Of a stretch of 64,000 nt of DNA, positions 1 to 11,468 are shown piece after piece. Positions within the stretch are counted from its first letter, which is position 1. Each line of letters begins with the position of its first letter. Under the pieces are notes generated by a model. The model ran no database searches, was not told the origin of the DNA, and worked only from the letters and a program-made list of their open reading frames with translations. The position numbers were made by a program, and so were the translations under genes. Source of the stretch: Jaminaea rosea (taxonomy: Eukaryota > Basidiomycota > Exobasidiomycetes > Microstromatales); NCBI RefSeq assembly GCF_003144245.1, contig NW_020289977.1, positions 434,001 to 498,000 of the forward strand, written 5' to 3'.

Positions 1-3000
1 TGACGCTCGATCGTCCGTGGGACCACCTTGCACACTGCCAACTGTTGTACCTGGCCGTGACACGTCTACGCTGCTGGCTGCGATGCTTGCCACGAGAGGG
101 GCGGGCAAGGAGGGCAGTGTAGCTTCTTCCTCGTCTGTAGAGCTGCCAGGTGATGGTGGCATACTCGGCGTACCTCTGGAGCTGCTACTCACAGTCCCAG
201 CCCTGCTCGGCGCAAGCCGGAAGACGCAGAGCTGTCCATCGGGCTCGAACCTGGCCCCGCACCTCGCACCCGTGGGCACCCGCACAACGTGGTTGGCATC
301 CTCACCCGCCGCTGCCTCGCTGGATACTTCTCTGACGACTCCGTCCTGCTGTGTTGCATAGCTGTCCCTGACTACCAACACCAGCCCGCCCACTCCGAGC
401 TCGACACTCTCCTCCCCAGCCAGGAAGCGCGCGCAAGGCTCCATACAGCCCTGTCGTGCTTTACTGCATTCTGCGAGAATGGTGTCGACTCCTTTGAGTA
501 GGAAAGTGCGGGTTCTTTGTGTCACCGAGGCATTATGCTCTAGGTCGTAGTGAGGGGCTTCGGCAGGGTAAGACGGGGAGAATGAGAGGTCCAAGCGCAG
601 GAAGACTTGCGCATCCTCACCGCTGCCGCTTCGATGGCCGTGCGCCCACGGACCGTAGAGGGATAGCGTGCAAGAGCGCGACGAGGAGGTGAGATCAACT
701 TTCTCAACTGTGAGTTGCGGGAGCGTCTTTGCTACGTCGATGACCTCGTGCTGGAGGTCGAAGTCCTCCGAGTCGTCTCCGTCGGCTTGCGCTGCCGTGA
801 CGACGCTATTGTCCGCGCCGGAAGAGGTGATGACAGCGGCCGTGTCCGACACGCCGCGTTGCAGACCCGCCACTGGCCTGTTCGCCGCTTTCTCTCCCCT
901 CCGTCTCCTTCTCTTCTCAGCGTCCTTGAGCTTCGGCGCCTCACTTTTGCTCCTTCGTGTAGGCTCCTTGTCCACTCTCACGCCTGAGATCCAGGTGACG
1001 GCATCGCTGCCAACGCCAGCCGCGCTCGCTCCGATATTGACTGCGCCCAAAGTGGAGGACACAGTAGCGCCAAGGGCTCCAATCCGCAGGTGATGGCGCA
1101 GCATCATGTCGGCCGTACCAGCCACATTGCTGCCGGCCCCGCGAGTCATGTACGTAGCTGCGGCGCTCTGTGCTAATTGTCGGGACTTGCGCGCATCGGC
1201 GCGTAGCTTTGCGCCGGCGGAGAGCGGTTGACCGCCTGCTGCTGTTGCTGCACTACCGCCGGTGCTCCTGTGGGAACCGTGTGACCTATTGCTGTCATGA
1301 CGACCCATTCGCGCGCGTCGAGGGTGAGGATGAGGCCGCTGTCCAAAGGTGACTGTACCTTTATCTTGACTTCTTGCTGTAGCTCCCCCTGCACCTCTGA
1401 GCTTTGGATACGACTTAGATAGGTAAGCCTCTGCGCCCGCTGATGTGCTCAATATGCTGCCCCTGTTGCCGAATGATGCAGACGTGCCAGCTGCGATGTC
1501 TTCGTGGCTGCGGGCGCTGCCTGACCCAGGGCTGCGGGGACCGCCCAGCCGTGGGATTCCACTGCCGCGAGCACTCAGTAGCGCGGCTGTTGCGTCAGGA
1601 GGTGGGAGGATGGAGCTTCGGTGGAAGGAGTTGGATCCATCTGGAAGTACGACGGAAGTTGTCGACCCACTTGCGGCCTTGTTCCCTACCAGGCCCGTCG
1701 TGCTCTCTGAAGTCGGTGCTGGTGCCGGCGGATCACGATACGAGATATTCTTTGCGTTCCTCCTGGTCTGCAGCACTTTGATCGGTCCACCAGGCTTATG
1801 CCCGACCTTCTGCATCGTCTCATCCGAGATAGGCCAGAGGCGCAGCGTTTGATCCTTGCTCCAGGTAATCAGCTGGAAGCGCCGGTCATCATGCTCGACG
1901 TCACCACCACCGCGTGTGCGGATCAGGTATTCCTTGACGATGTCACGATGCCCTGCGAAGCGCTCCACTGGCCCACCATCGGGCAGCTGATCGTCGCGAG
2001 CCCACATGCTTAGCGTGTGGTCACCCCGCTGCGGAAGAGTCATGACGCCCCGACCGAAAGGAAGGTGCCTCGCGCGCGCGATAGGCGTGGCGGTCTGGAT
2101 TACTTGCTCCGGCTCGGTGATGCGTGTGCGGGCTGCGATGGCTTCCTTGGATGCTGGGGCGCTCAGATCCCACCATTTCACTGCTCCGTCCAGCGAACAG
2201 GTGATGAGCTGATCGAGACCGGCACTGGTAGTGTCCCTGCTCCAGTCAAGGCCGTAGATCATGTTCTCGTGCGCTTCGATCGTTGCTAGGGGAAGGGCGC
2301 CCTTGCGATCGTCCCATATCAGCACCTTGTTCGCTACAGCAGTCGCAAGGCGATGCGGAGTGGAGCGATTCCACTTGACCTGGGTGGCTCCAGCATTCCA
2401 GGCCGAGTACCCTTGGACAGGTTTGCCCGGCGTGCGCAAGTCCCAGACCCAGGACCAGGCGTCAATGGCGCATGAGGCGAGAATGTCGGGGTGATGAGCC
2501 GAGAAATTGATGTCGGTGATTGCTCGTGTGTGGGCTTGCAGGACGTACTCGATTGCAGAGGAGCGGAGTGAGGAGCCTGAGGATGCCTGATGATAGACGG
2601 AATGAGCGGCGGCTGTCGAGCTCGGAGAGACGGAGAGGGCCGCAAGATGTTCGTTGGAATGCGCAGAGGTCATACTTCCTGTATTTGCTTGTCTTGACAT
2701 CCTCGTTCCCCCACCAATGTGGCCGCGACCGCCGGCGCTGACTCCACTTTCTGCCATGAATGGTGGCAGTCGCCTCGGCGCTCCTTCCGGTCGATTGAGA
2801 TTCCAGATGAGCAGGCGATCATTACTCGTGCTAGCCACCCAATGCGACCTAGCAGGATGAGGTGACCATTGCACGTCTGCAGCCTCCCAGCTAGACAACT
2901 GAGCAAGGAACCGCGGAGGAGCAAAGGGCGACTCGAGATCGACAATGTAGAGTCCCTTTCTCGCTGCGAGGACCACATCCCGATTAGCCGGGCTTAAGCT

Positions 3001-3195
3001 CATGCTGCCGATGGGCTCATTGATGAAGATGCTAGCCGAGCGATAGAAAGTGCTGTTCGCATCTTGTCCAGGTGTCATCGTTGTCGTGCTGGCAGCAGGA
3101 TCTCTGCCACCAACATCAAGACGGGCCCCAGGACCACCGTCCCTGGCCCAATTGAGGCTGTTGGCGAGGTTGGAAGACATAGCAGCAGCGGCCAT
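1..3195 (-). CDS. WDR59: WDR59/Sea3-like subunit of the SEA/GATOR2 complex (C-terminal part outside window)
   Basis: WDR59-family proteins belong to the SEA/GATOR2 complex at the vacuole or lysosome, which controls TORC1 in response to amino acids. The minus-strand frame is open from ATG 3195 to the left edge, giving 1065 visible residues without an intron. The N-terminal half reads as a WD40 propeller: SMSLSPANRDVVLAARKGL is typical of WDR59, followed by repeats such as WVWDLRTP, VLIWDDRK, VKWWDLS and LRLWPIS. A long Ser/Ala/Gly-rich linker follows. From about residue 805 comes an RWD-type domain (QHEVIDVAKTLPQLTVEKVD, then CTLSLYGPW and SFSPSYPAEAPHYDL). The zinc-finger end expected in the family would lie beyond base 1. 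A stop lies upstream in frame, so ATG 3195 or the nearby ATG 3180 is the start. The promoter is shared with the divergent ABC gene, about 260 bp away. Confidence 0.88.
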   Translation of the reverse strand, partial: MAAAAMSSNLANSLNWARDGGPGARLDVGGRDPAASTTTMTPGQDANSTFYRSASIFINEPIGSMSLSPANRDVVLAARKGLYIVDLESPFAPPRFLAQLSSWEAADVQWSPHPARSHWVASTSNDRLLIWNLNRPEGAPRRLPPFMAESGVSAGGRGHIGGGTRMSRQANTGSMTSAHSNEHLAALSVSPSSTAAAHSVYHQASSGSSLRSSAIEYVLQAHTRAITDINFSAHHPDILASCAIDAWSWVWDLRTPGKPVQGYSAWNAGATQVKWNRSTPHRLATAVANKVLIWDDRKGALPLATIEAHENMIYGLDWSRDTTSAGLDQLITCSLDGAVKWWDLSAPASKEAIAARTRITEPEQVIQTATPIARARHLPFGRGVMTLPQRGDHTLSMWARDDQLPDGGPVERFAGHRDIVKEYLIRTRGGGDVEHDDRRFQLITWSKDQTLRLWPISDETMQKVGHKPGGPIKVLQTRRNAKNISYRDPPAPAPTSESTTGLVGNKAASGSTTSVVLPDGSNSFHRSSILPPPDATAALLSARGSGIPRLGGPRSPGSGSARSHEDIAAGTSASFGNRGSILSTSAGAEAYLSKSYPKLRGAGGATARSQDKGTVTFGQRPHPHPRRARMGRHDSNRSHGSHRSTGGSAATAAGGQPLSAGAKLRADARKSRQLAQSAAATYMTRGAGSNVAGTADMMLRHHLRIGALGATVSSTLGAVNIGASAAGVGSDAVTWISGVRVDKEPTRRSKSEAPKLKDAEKRRRRRGEKAANRPVAGLQRGVSDTAAVITSSGADNSVVTAAQADGDDSEDFDLQHEVIDVAKTLPQLTVEKVDLTSSSRSCTLSLYGPWAHGHRSGSGEDAQVFLRLDLSFSPSYPAEAPHYDLEHNASVTQRTRTFLLKGVDTILAECSKARQGCMEPCARFLAGEESVELGVGGLVLVVRDSYATQQDGVVREVSSEAAAGEDANHVVRVPTGARCGARFEPDGQLCVFRLAPSRAGTVSSSSRGTPSMPPSPGSSTDEEEATLPSLPAPLVASIAASSVDVSRPGTTVGSVQGGPTDDRAS

Positions 3196-3456
3196 AGCAG
3201 CAGCTCTCTGTTTCAAATGCCGGTCGTGCCGACCGTGGCGAGGCACTACTTGCTGCCCTTTGTTGTTCTTTTCAATGCGCTAGTGATGGGACTTGACAAG
3301 GCAAAGAGTGGACGGGCTCCGATCGGACAAGTGGACCGAGAGCGGGAGCGGACGGAGATGGACAAGATTGCGGCGCACAAGCCAGGCACAGAGCGACCGG
3401 AAGAAGGGTCTTGCCGGCGTTGCTTTGGCTTCCTTCTCCCTACAGCTTGCTTCTCA

Positions 3457-5515
3457 ATGCTCTTCAGGATACCCCGGGCGGCGGCCTCGATCAAGCGGCA
3501 TGGCTTAATTCACCTGCAAACTCCCCTTTCGAGGCGCACGGTCAGCTCATCTAGCAAGGCAGTCACCCGCCCTCCCCTCTTCCGCCTCTCCCAGGCCCTC
3601 ATTCCTGGCCTCCTCGCGCGACATGGCCACACGCCTCAACCACTCGACCTCGAGATTCAAGATGCCGGACAAGCTGAAGCCTGGGCCATCACTGGGCCAG
3701 CAGCAGAGGTGGGTGGAGCAGTAAAAGCTCGCATCGTGGGCGCCCTTCTCGGACTCAGCCGTGTGGAGCAGCGCGACTCTCAAGGTCAAGTCAATCGCCC
3801 TCCTCTCTCCCACCCATTTCTTCATGGGACCACAAAATCGCCGTCGCAGGCAATACAGCTCGTTTCCTTCTCCTCTCGCCTCTCTTCAGTCAGTGCAGGG
3901 GGGTCCAACAATTTCATCGACTTCACCACACGCTACGGCGCTATTCGGGAGGAGGACAGGATAACACTCCGTGAGAATCTACTGCAGGGAATGGGCACGT
4001 ACACTGGCTTGGTGGCTAGGATGGCACTCTATCATGATCCTTTGCTGGACCCATTAGAGGAGAAAAGGCAGGATAAAAAAAGCGGCATAACGAGATTGCC
4101 TTGGTCTAGTAGCGGAGACGAGCAGGCGACTCGACAAAGAGCAAAGGAGAACGTGGCCCGCCTTGAGGCGCTAGCCCCTCTGCTCAACTTGACGCACGGT
4201 GACCCACCCCTGCTCGAGCGACCACTCATTGCCCTCTCAAATGGCCAGACAAGGAGGGCACGCATTCTCGCCGCGCTTTGTCAGGGGAGCGATGTCCTGG
4301 TCCTCGAGGAGCCATTTACCGGGCTCGATCCTCCAACGCGTGCCAGCCTCTCCAAGCTGCTGGCCTCACTACACGCAGAGAGGAGGCCAAGGACTGTCTG
4401 TGTACTCAGAGAGCAGGATGAAATCCCAGGCTTCATCACCCACGTGCTGGCTATCGGGGACGAGGGGGAGGTGCTCTTCAATGGGGCGCGACCGGAGGGG
4501 GTCGGAAGGGCAGTCGAGCTTGCAAGACAGCGAGCCAGTGACAAAGGAGAATCCAGGGAGGAGGATTTCAAGGGCGGCTATCCTGTTCTCAAAAAGCAGG
4601 CTGCGCAAGGTGTAGGCAGAGGAGATGAGAGCGCCGAGCCTGTCGTCGAGTTGAACAACGTCAGCATCGCGTACAAGGGGAAGAAGGTGCTAGATGTGAG
4701 TCTGCCTGCCCCCCTTCCGCCTTTTCCTCGTGCTCATCAGCTCCTCCTGCCCTTTGTGCTTGCAGTCAATCTCCCTGAAACTCCCTCCTGGATCCCGCAC
4801 GGTTCTCGTAGGGGACAATGGCAGTGGCAAGACGACTCTCCTGTCCCTTCTTCTCGGCTCTCACCCGCAATCATTCGCCCTGCCCGCCTCCTCCCTCAAA
4901 TTACTAGGTTCTGCACGCGCTGCACCTCCTAATGCCGCACCTCTCCTGCTGAGGAAGGTAGGACAGCTGAGCCCAGAGCTGGCAAACGCATTTCCCCGCA
5001 GGGGCCTAGAAAGAGGTGGGCTGACGGTAAGGGAAGCGATTGCTACTGGATTTGAGGGGATCTTCACAAGACGGCCGGCTTCAGGCCGGACAGTGGAGCA
5101 GGAAAGGAGATTAGAGGAGCTGATTGAAGCATTTGCTCCTGTCATCGGGTTGCGAGGCGTCGCCGGGGCGGCCTCAACGGCAGTGACGACTACGGAGGCA
5201 CTCCTCGAAGCTCCGTTCGCCTCCCTCACCCCTGGCTCCCAGGGAGTAGTGCTTTTCCTGCGAAGCATCGTGCATCGTCCCTCCCTCCTGGTGCTGGACG
5301 AGCCCTTTCAAGGAATGTCCTCACGTCAGGTAGCACTGGTGCGGGACTTCCTGGATGAGAGGGGTCGATTTGCGAGCGAAGGGCAGACCGAAGAGGAAAG
5401 GGAGTGGAGGACAAGAATGGCCATGGTCGTCGTCAGCCATTTTGAGGACGAGTGGCCGAGGGAAGCAGGGAGATTGTTGAGGCTAGTCGAGGGTAGGGTC
5501 AGCGAGATGATATGA
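3457..5515 (+). CDS. Twin-ATPase ABC protein without membrane domain (ModF/YDR061W-like), probably mitochondrial
   Basis: The product is a soluble ABC protein with two nucleotide-binding domains, like E. coli ModF and yeast YDR061W; the substrate is unknown. The CDS is join(3457..4695,4766..5515), 662 aa, with a 70-nt intron that keeps the frame between LD and SISLKLPPG. The start at 3457 gives an Arg/Ser-rich, acid-free leader (MLFRIPRAAASIKRHG) that looks like a mitochondrial presequence; an in-frame ATG at 3358 is an alternative. The first ATPase has a degenerate Walker A (GPAAEVGGAVK, about residues 80-90) but a good signature LSNGQ (260) and Walker B with EE (284-285). The second has a canonical Walker A GDNGSGKTT (429-437) and Walker B VLDEP but a degenerate signature LTPGSQG. 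Paired head to tail, one ATP site would be intact and one defective. Confidence 0.82.
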
Positions 5516-5727
5516 TTGAGCATAATGAAGGAAATCAAGCACGTACAAGACAGCCTGCGCTTGCCTGAAAGAAAGTAGAGCATCGATTTGTGTATGGTGA
5601 CAAAAGGAAAGTGACTCACGAAGGCGTAGCGTCGTGGAGGGATATACATGTGTGAAAGGCGCGAACTAGAGTAGACATTGTGATATAGACGTGGTGAAGT
5701 AGAGCTGGGGTCCAGCTGCCGGTTCTC

Positions 5728-6805
5728 TCAAGATCGTACGGTGCAAAGTCCGCACTGCCTTCCCGCTGCATCACGCTCCACAACAGGGTCGCTCATCCCT
5801 CCAAAAAACGCGTCCAAGGGCGACTCGTCCATCTGCTCCTCTGCTGCTGCGGCTTCGCCGTCGTAGCGGTGATCGGTATCGCCTCTGCGACGCGAGCCTC
5901 GGCGATGAGGACGTAAAGGAGCACCTGCTACGCCTGGTGCGCCAGCGAGATTGGCGGCTTTTGCTGGTGTCGCTGCTTTGTCATTCGTAGAGGCCGAGGG
6001 GTCTGGCCCGCAGCCGCAATCGTAGCTGGTGCGATTGACAGCGTTTGAGAGTGATTTGGTCAGTATCATGCCGACTGACGACCAAGTCAAGCGATGCACC
6101 TCGTACTCACGTCTCATCCAGCTTGTCGCAAGGAAACTCTGCCTTGCCCAACCTCTTGTTGACCCTGTTGTGCGCCGAACAAAGCCAGAGACTAGCAGCC
6201 ATTCGACTACTGGTCTGCGGCGGAAGCTCCTTCAAAAGCTCCTGAAAGTGGTTTGCGCACTCTCCGCAAGGGTAGAGAAGCGCAAAGCTGTGGAAGAAGG
6301 TGGAGAGGGTAGTACGTTGCTCCGGTGTAGGGTGATCGGGGAAACGGAGCGTCATGGTATGGAGGAAGCGCCAGGTTGCTCGACCTAGTTCGGCTTTCGC
6401 TGTTTCGTTGCCCATCTTGGAGGCAAAGGCAGAGTTGCCATCTGCTGCCGGTAAGGCCGGGGCGGCACTACCAGGTGATCCAGCTGCTGAGCCTTTGCCC
6501 TGCGTCTTCCAACTCTCTCTCCAGCTCTTCCAGTAATCTCCGGCCTTAAGCTTAGCTGGCTCGACCAGGTTGTCAGGCCATCGCCATCCACTGTCTCCCT
6601 TGCTCTGGTCGTCATTGCTCATGACTCCCTTGCCCTGCGTGGTGCCACTCGAGGGCGAGCCGGGCAGAGAGCCGGCTGAGCCGTACCAGCTTCCCGTCGA
6701 GGGAGAGTAGATCCGAGAGGGGGAAGTGGGACGAAGATAGAATATGGTGGGGAGGAAGAGGACCAGGAGAGCGAGGAAGAGAAGTTGTGTGAATCGAGAG
6801 GCCAT
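5728..6805 (-). CDS. ERV2: Erv2-like FAD-linked sulfhydryl oxidase of the secretory pathway
   Basis: Erv/ALR enzymes pass electrons from thiols through a CxxC next to FAD to oxygen, forming disulfides. The CDS is complement(join(5728..6025,6111..6805)), 330 aa; the 85-nt intron joins DKLDET to YDCGCG in phase. A hydrophobic segment right after the start (TQLLFLALLVLFLPTIFYL) acts as a signal anchor, so the catalytic part should face the ER lumen. A disordered linker precedes the Erv fold: GRATWRFLHTMTLRFPDHP, the active-site YPCGECANHF (C180, C183) and the FAD-associated CSAHNRVNKRLGK. C234-G-C236 matches the shuttle disulfide of yeast Erv2, which separates it from mitochondrial Erv1. A further C323-G-L-C326 sits five residues from the end. 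ATG 6805 is the start that leaves only the anchor in front. Confidence 0.88.
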
Positions 6806-7230
6806 TGTGGTTGGGTTGATCGGCAATGGCAGTACGCTGCTGAGTTTACGATGGCGGATGGGGTCGGAGGATGGGCGGTGAGAGCGACGAGCTCGTCGCC
6901 TCTGAGTTGTTGATGAGACACTTCTTGGCCCTTGATGGCCCGCCTTGAGGCTGCTGTTCGACTCCCTCTCTGTTCTCGACGACAATTGATTCAAGGGATG
7001 GGTGGAACGGCAAGAAGGGCAAAGCAACACGGCGTTCAGCTGAGCGCTCATAGAGCAGTCCGAGCGCGGACAGACCAGACCTCGGGGCGTCGAGATGCAG
7101 CCTCGACGCCCAGTCCAAGCGCGACGCCACACCAAATACAATCGATCCTCAATCGAGGAGTTTTAACAAAATGGATGGCCAGCTGAGATGAATTGGCATC
7201 GGTCTGACGATCGAGCAGAGTAAGAGGCCG
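6806..7230. other. Intergenic, 425 bp, upstream of ERV2
   Basis: This stretch holds the ERV2 promoter and the 3' flank of CHS5, both on the minus strand. The ERV2 frame stays open upstream of ATG 6805 towards 7141, but only through non-ATG starts and low-complexity residues. A short hairpin, TCCTC AATC GAGGA, lies near 7150. No gene is supported. Confidence 0.5.
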
Positions 7231-8707
7231 CTACGAAAGATCAACCTCTTCGCCTTCGTCGTCGTCCACATCGCCGCCCTCCTTCTTGCCGGCCATCGCC
7301 CCTCCCAAGCTCACATCCTCCATGCTTCCTCCGTCTGGCAGCTTGTGCCCACCATTCGTCTCCTCTTGACCTCGATCCACGACCGTCTCGTCTGCTGCCG
7401 CGCCTGTCTCTGGCAGCTCTTTCGCCTCACCAAGAGGTGATGCGGGCTGCTCGTCTTCCTCGATCGCTTGAGCTCGAGCAACGGTAGGCGCCTCCTGATC
7501 ATCATCCTTCTCTGCGGGTGGGGGCACGGGCTGTTCCTTGTCTTCTCTCGCAGACGCAGCATTATCTGATGCTGCTGCTGTGACTGCTGCAGCTGTAGCT
7601 GGTGCTACCTCGGGCTCAGTCGCCTGCGATACGGACTGCCTCGCGTCTTGCTTGCTGAGGAGGCTGCGCACCGACGATTGATTGGGCGGCTCCTTGTCGA
7701 TGTAGTAGGATGAAATGGGGACCATCCTGGCGGCGGCGAACGGATGTACGGGTCAGCTCCCTGCGTGTAGAGACCTGCGGTCTTCTGCTTCTCGCTTGCA
7801 CTTACTTCTTGGCCTCCCAACACGCGACGATCCACTCCGGCCTGATGATGGGTATGTTCAGCTGTAAAGCCTTGCGGTACGTAGCCCCTTCGCCCGTCTG
7901 TCCATTGGCAGTCGCATTCGCAGCTGACCTCGCCCTGGGTGAGGTGCAAATATAATGCGTTGTATCGATCTGCAACTTTGTGGACGCTTTTGCGCCCATC
8001 TGACCGAGGAGATCCCTTGCAAGAGCCTCGAGCTGCGTCACCGGCTCATCGGGCTCATTCTCTGCGACTGCCGCGCCTCCCTCAACAGCGCCAAAGCAGA
8101 CGGAGATGCCGCTTGTGTCGGTCATGAGGTGCGTCTTTGTCCTGATCGTGTTGCTCGTCAGGGTACCAGCGGTGGTCTTTAACACGAGGTGGAAGGCGTA
8201 CTCGACTCCTACGTCAAGGCCGCTGAGCTTCGTGCTGGTGTTCTGCAGAGGATTGGGGATGGCCGCAAGTCGCGAGTTGTTGCGATAAATGTCCAAGGAG
8301 AGCAGCTTGGACGAGGCCAGATCCATTGCGGACCACTCGAGTACGACGCTGGTCTGTGTCACAGCTCGCAACCTCAGCTGCGGGGCGACAGGCCCAGCTC
8401 GTCCAAAGGTATCGAGGATATTCCGCTGCAGATCGTCAAAGTCGCGCTTGTTCCTCTTTTCCTGATCTACATTGCGCTTCACGACGATTTCAACGACAGA
8501 CCCGCTTGTGACGTCTTGAGGAAGGAGGAGCGAAGGGAACTCGATGAGTGAGGCACGAGAGCCCAAAAGAATGGCCATTCCTGCATCGAGCTTGCCAACG
8601 GTGAACTGTTGCACCGAGGAGGAGGACGTGGAGGCTGTTGATCCTGAGGATGAGGTGGGGTTGTGCATGTGTACGGGAGCCACCTTTTCAGGGCTGTGTG
8701 TCGCCAT
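7231..8707 (-). CDS. CHS5: Chs5-like exomer scaffold subunit (FN3 plus BRCT)
   Basis: Chs5 is the core of exomer, the trans-Golgi cargo adaptor that exports chitin synthase and other cell-surface proteins with ChAPs partners and Arf1. The CDS is complement(join(7231..7726,7806..8707)), 465 aa. The 79-nt intron (GTAAGT donor) keeps the frame EAKK-MVPISSYYID. The N terminus has the Chs5 signature FTVGKLDAGMAILLGSRASL and EFPSLLLPQDVTSG, which forms the dimerisation and ChAP-binding part. An FN3 domain follows (LRLRAVTQTSVVLEWSAMDL to TLTSNTIRTKTH), then a BRCT domain (THYICTSPRARSAANATAN, YRKALQLNIPIIRPEWIVAC). The C-terminal 160 residues are acidic and Ala/Glu-rich, as in the yeast protein. 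ATG 8707 has a purine at +4; the open frame above it has only a TTG. Confidence 0.9.
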
Positions 8708-9067
8708 AGTGCAGCAGTCAACGAGGGATGGTTGAAGAGTAGGTTGCAAGAAAGTCGAAGTCAGAAGTCCGAATCAAGCTCGAGCAGCTCCGCGTCGACG
8801 TGGTCCGAGCGGGCAGGCAGACCTCAGGACACTTGAGAGAGCGAGAGGGCGGACCCACACTTGCCTGCTTGGCGCGCTGCTTGCTCGGAGGCTGAGCCTG
8901 GATGTGTGCACTCGAGAGGGCAGGCGGCAAAGCAATGCGGGGGAGAGAGAGAGGGAGAGGCAAGCAACGAGCAGCTGCTGCCTTCGCTTTGCAACTCCTG
9001 CCCTCCCGAACTCATCCTCACTTTAACTTTACACTTTGCCACGACAGCAGAAGACACAGCGACGAAG
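8708..9067. other. Divergent promoter between CHS5 and the CRAL-TRIO gene
   Basis: These 360 bp separate two divergent starts. The right half is rich in GAGA-type and pyrimidine tracts ahead of ATG 9068. No TATA box, RNA gene or small spliced gene was recognised. Confidence 0.5.
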
Positions 9068-11468
9068 ATGATTGGCGCTCACGAGCGTACGCAGCCTGGC
9101 TACAGGGGTGAGTGGAAGCGTCAGCAACACCAGAGTGGCTTATAGGCGGACTGAATGTCCTTTGGCCACCTCGCCGTTTCCCGCAACAGACAACCTCACG
9201 CCGTGGCAGCAGGATGCCCTCTTTGAGCTGTGGGGCCGCTTCTTCCGCCTCTGTCAGTCGCCAGCAGGCTCTGCAGATGAATCTACCGACTCAAATGCTC
9301 GCCCGCAAGCGCCAAAGACGAGGTCGACGTGGGCTGCCTCGATGCCAGCATCCAACAGCTCGTCCATCAGCCCATCCACGGCACCTTCCCGATCCGCCTC
9401 TCGCGAGCATCTCACCAACAATGGCCACCCTCGACTCTCCTCCTCCAACCTCGCCGCAGCAAATGCCGCTCGAGAAGCTGCTGCTGCCGCCTCCTCCTCC
9501 TCCTCAACAGGCGTAGCTTCATCCACGACGCCAACGCAGCACACCGTCTCCGCTTCAGGCAGCCACATTCCCAAAGACGACCAAGCGAAAGCTCACGTTC
9601 AAGGCCAGCATGAGGCCAAGGAGATGCGCAATTTTCTCCACAAGTACGGCGGGCAGCGTTTGCGCAAGGTATTCTGGCAAATGGTCAAGGGCGAGCACCC
9701 AGACGTAATCATGCTGCGCCTCCTTCGCGCCCGCAAGTGGAACGTCGATCGGGCAGTTGCTGTGCTAGGATCGACCGCAGCCTGGCGAGTGGAGAACGAC
9801 GTCGAGGCCATAGTCAATGGTGGCGAGCTGGAGCTCACAAGCACACGCGGAGGCATGAACATCCTCCGCAACGGCATCTCCTACATGTACGGTGCCTCTG
9901 CCGCGGGAGAGCCAGTTTACATCATCGAAGTTGGGCGTCACTTTTCCGCCTCCCAGACCCAAGATGAGCTTCGGAGGGGGGTCATTCTCCTCCAAGAGAC
10001 GTTGCAATCCCTCATGCCCCCACCCTGTGAGAGGAAGATCGTGATTTTCAACATGAACGAGTTCGGCATCCGCAACATGGACTGGTGGTGCGTCTTCTTC
10101 ATGGTGAAAACAATGGAGTGCTTCTACGTCGAGACACTTGCCCGTGTGTATGTGCACGGAGCCCCCTGGATCTTCAAGCCCATCTGGTCAATATTGAAGC
10201 CGCTGCTCGACCCCGTGGTACGGGACAAGATTCGACTTACGGACCAGCCAGAGGAGCTGGCCGAATTTGTGCCGCTTGATCGGCTGCCCAAGGATAGCAT
10301 GAAAGGCCAGATGCAATGGGCTTTCGACTACCCCATGCCCGATCCCCACGAGAACGATCTCCAAAAGGATACCAAGATGAGAGACAAGCTCCAAGAGGAC
10401 TACTTCTCCATCTGCTTCGACCTCGAGCGCGAAACACGCGCAATCGTCCGTGCCCTTGCCAAAACCTCCTACAAGAGGCGAGGTTCCTACAAGTCCTCCA
10501 ACCAAGAGTCGTCAGACGACGGCGGCTCGGTCGTAGGTGGCGCAGAGTACGATGAGCCACCAGAGCTGGCCTCCCTCAAGGCGCGGCGCGATGTCCTGGC
10601 AACGAAGTTGCGTGTTGCGTGGCTCAAATTGCGCCCGTACATGGTGGGCAAGACTATGGTGGATCGCTGGAATGTACGTCAGCCGGATGGAGTGCTCGTT
10701 TGGTCGTATCCGAAGATGGATGGGAGCGTTGAGAAGCAGGTGCTGGGTGAGGCTACGAGCTTGCCGGCATTGGAGAAGAATTTGGCCGCCATTGAGGAGG
10801 GTGCGGCAGCTGCAGCGAGTACGCCGCCCATTGTGGATGGGGCCAGTAGCAGCCTGGATGCGCAGCTGGCCAGTCAGATGAGGCCTACTTCCCCACCGTC
10901 TGCAAGCGTGGCAGGCATCATGGACGGGTCGAGCGCACCCCATCGTGTCCAGTCGGGGAACAGTGGTGCTAGCTCCAGGCTGCGGGGCCAGAATGGCAAC
11001 AAGAAGAGCGAGAGAAGGAGCTCTGGCAACGTAGCACCTCCCGGCATGGCTCCGATGCCGTCACCGCCGCAGGAACACCTGGCAAAGATGAGCTTGGCAC
11101 GCGCAGATGGTGCGAGTCCGTCCGGCTCGTCGCCCGGCGGCAGTGGCGCTCGCCCTTCTACATCTGGGTCTTCAGGACCAGAGTCGGCCCTCTCGCACGG
11201 CACGGCTGATACTGGCTTCCACTCGATGTCCACTATCCATGCCAGCGCGGGGGTTGAAGGACAGGATGCAGACTCCGTGGCTGTCAATGGCAGCAAGAGG
11301 GCATCCGCTATGGGTGGAGCGACGAACAGCGCGGGGTCGACAGACACGCCGCCGAGTAGCGTGCTGGACGGCGGAGAAGCTGCTGCAGACCACCTGAAGA
11401 TGACAGACGATCGACATGAAGCGGAGGTGCCCGTCCATCCGCTCGAGCGTAGCGTAGATGGTTTGTGA
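9068..11468 (+). CDS. CRAL-TRIO (Sec14-like) lipid-transfer protein
   Basis: The protein should bind phosphatidylinositol or another lipid in a Sec14-type pocket and act at the membrane-cytosol interface. The CDS is join(9068..9107,9190..11468), 772 aa. The first exon is only 40 nt and splices over 82 nt to give GYR-DNLTPWQQDALFELW. A disordered Ser/Ala/Pro stretch leads to the CRAL-TRIO N-terminal helices (about 159-225, LRKVFWQMVKGEHPDVIMLR and FLRARK-like LRLLRARKWNVDRAV). The lipid-binding lobe covers about 235-375, including VGRHFSASQTQDELRRGVIL and DWWCVFFMVKTMECFYVE. The arrangement resembles yeast Csr1 and Pdr16. The C-terminal 300 residues are Gly/Ser-rich and disordered, much longer than in Sec14 itself. 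The family is clear; the exact paralogue is not. Confidence 0.88.
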
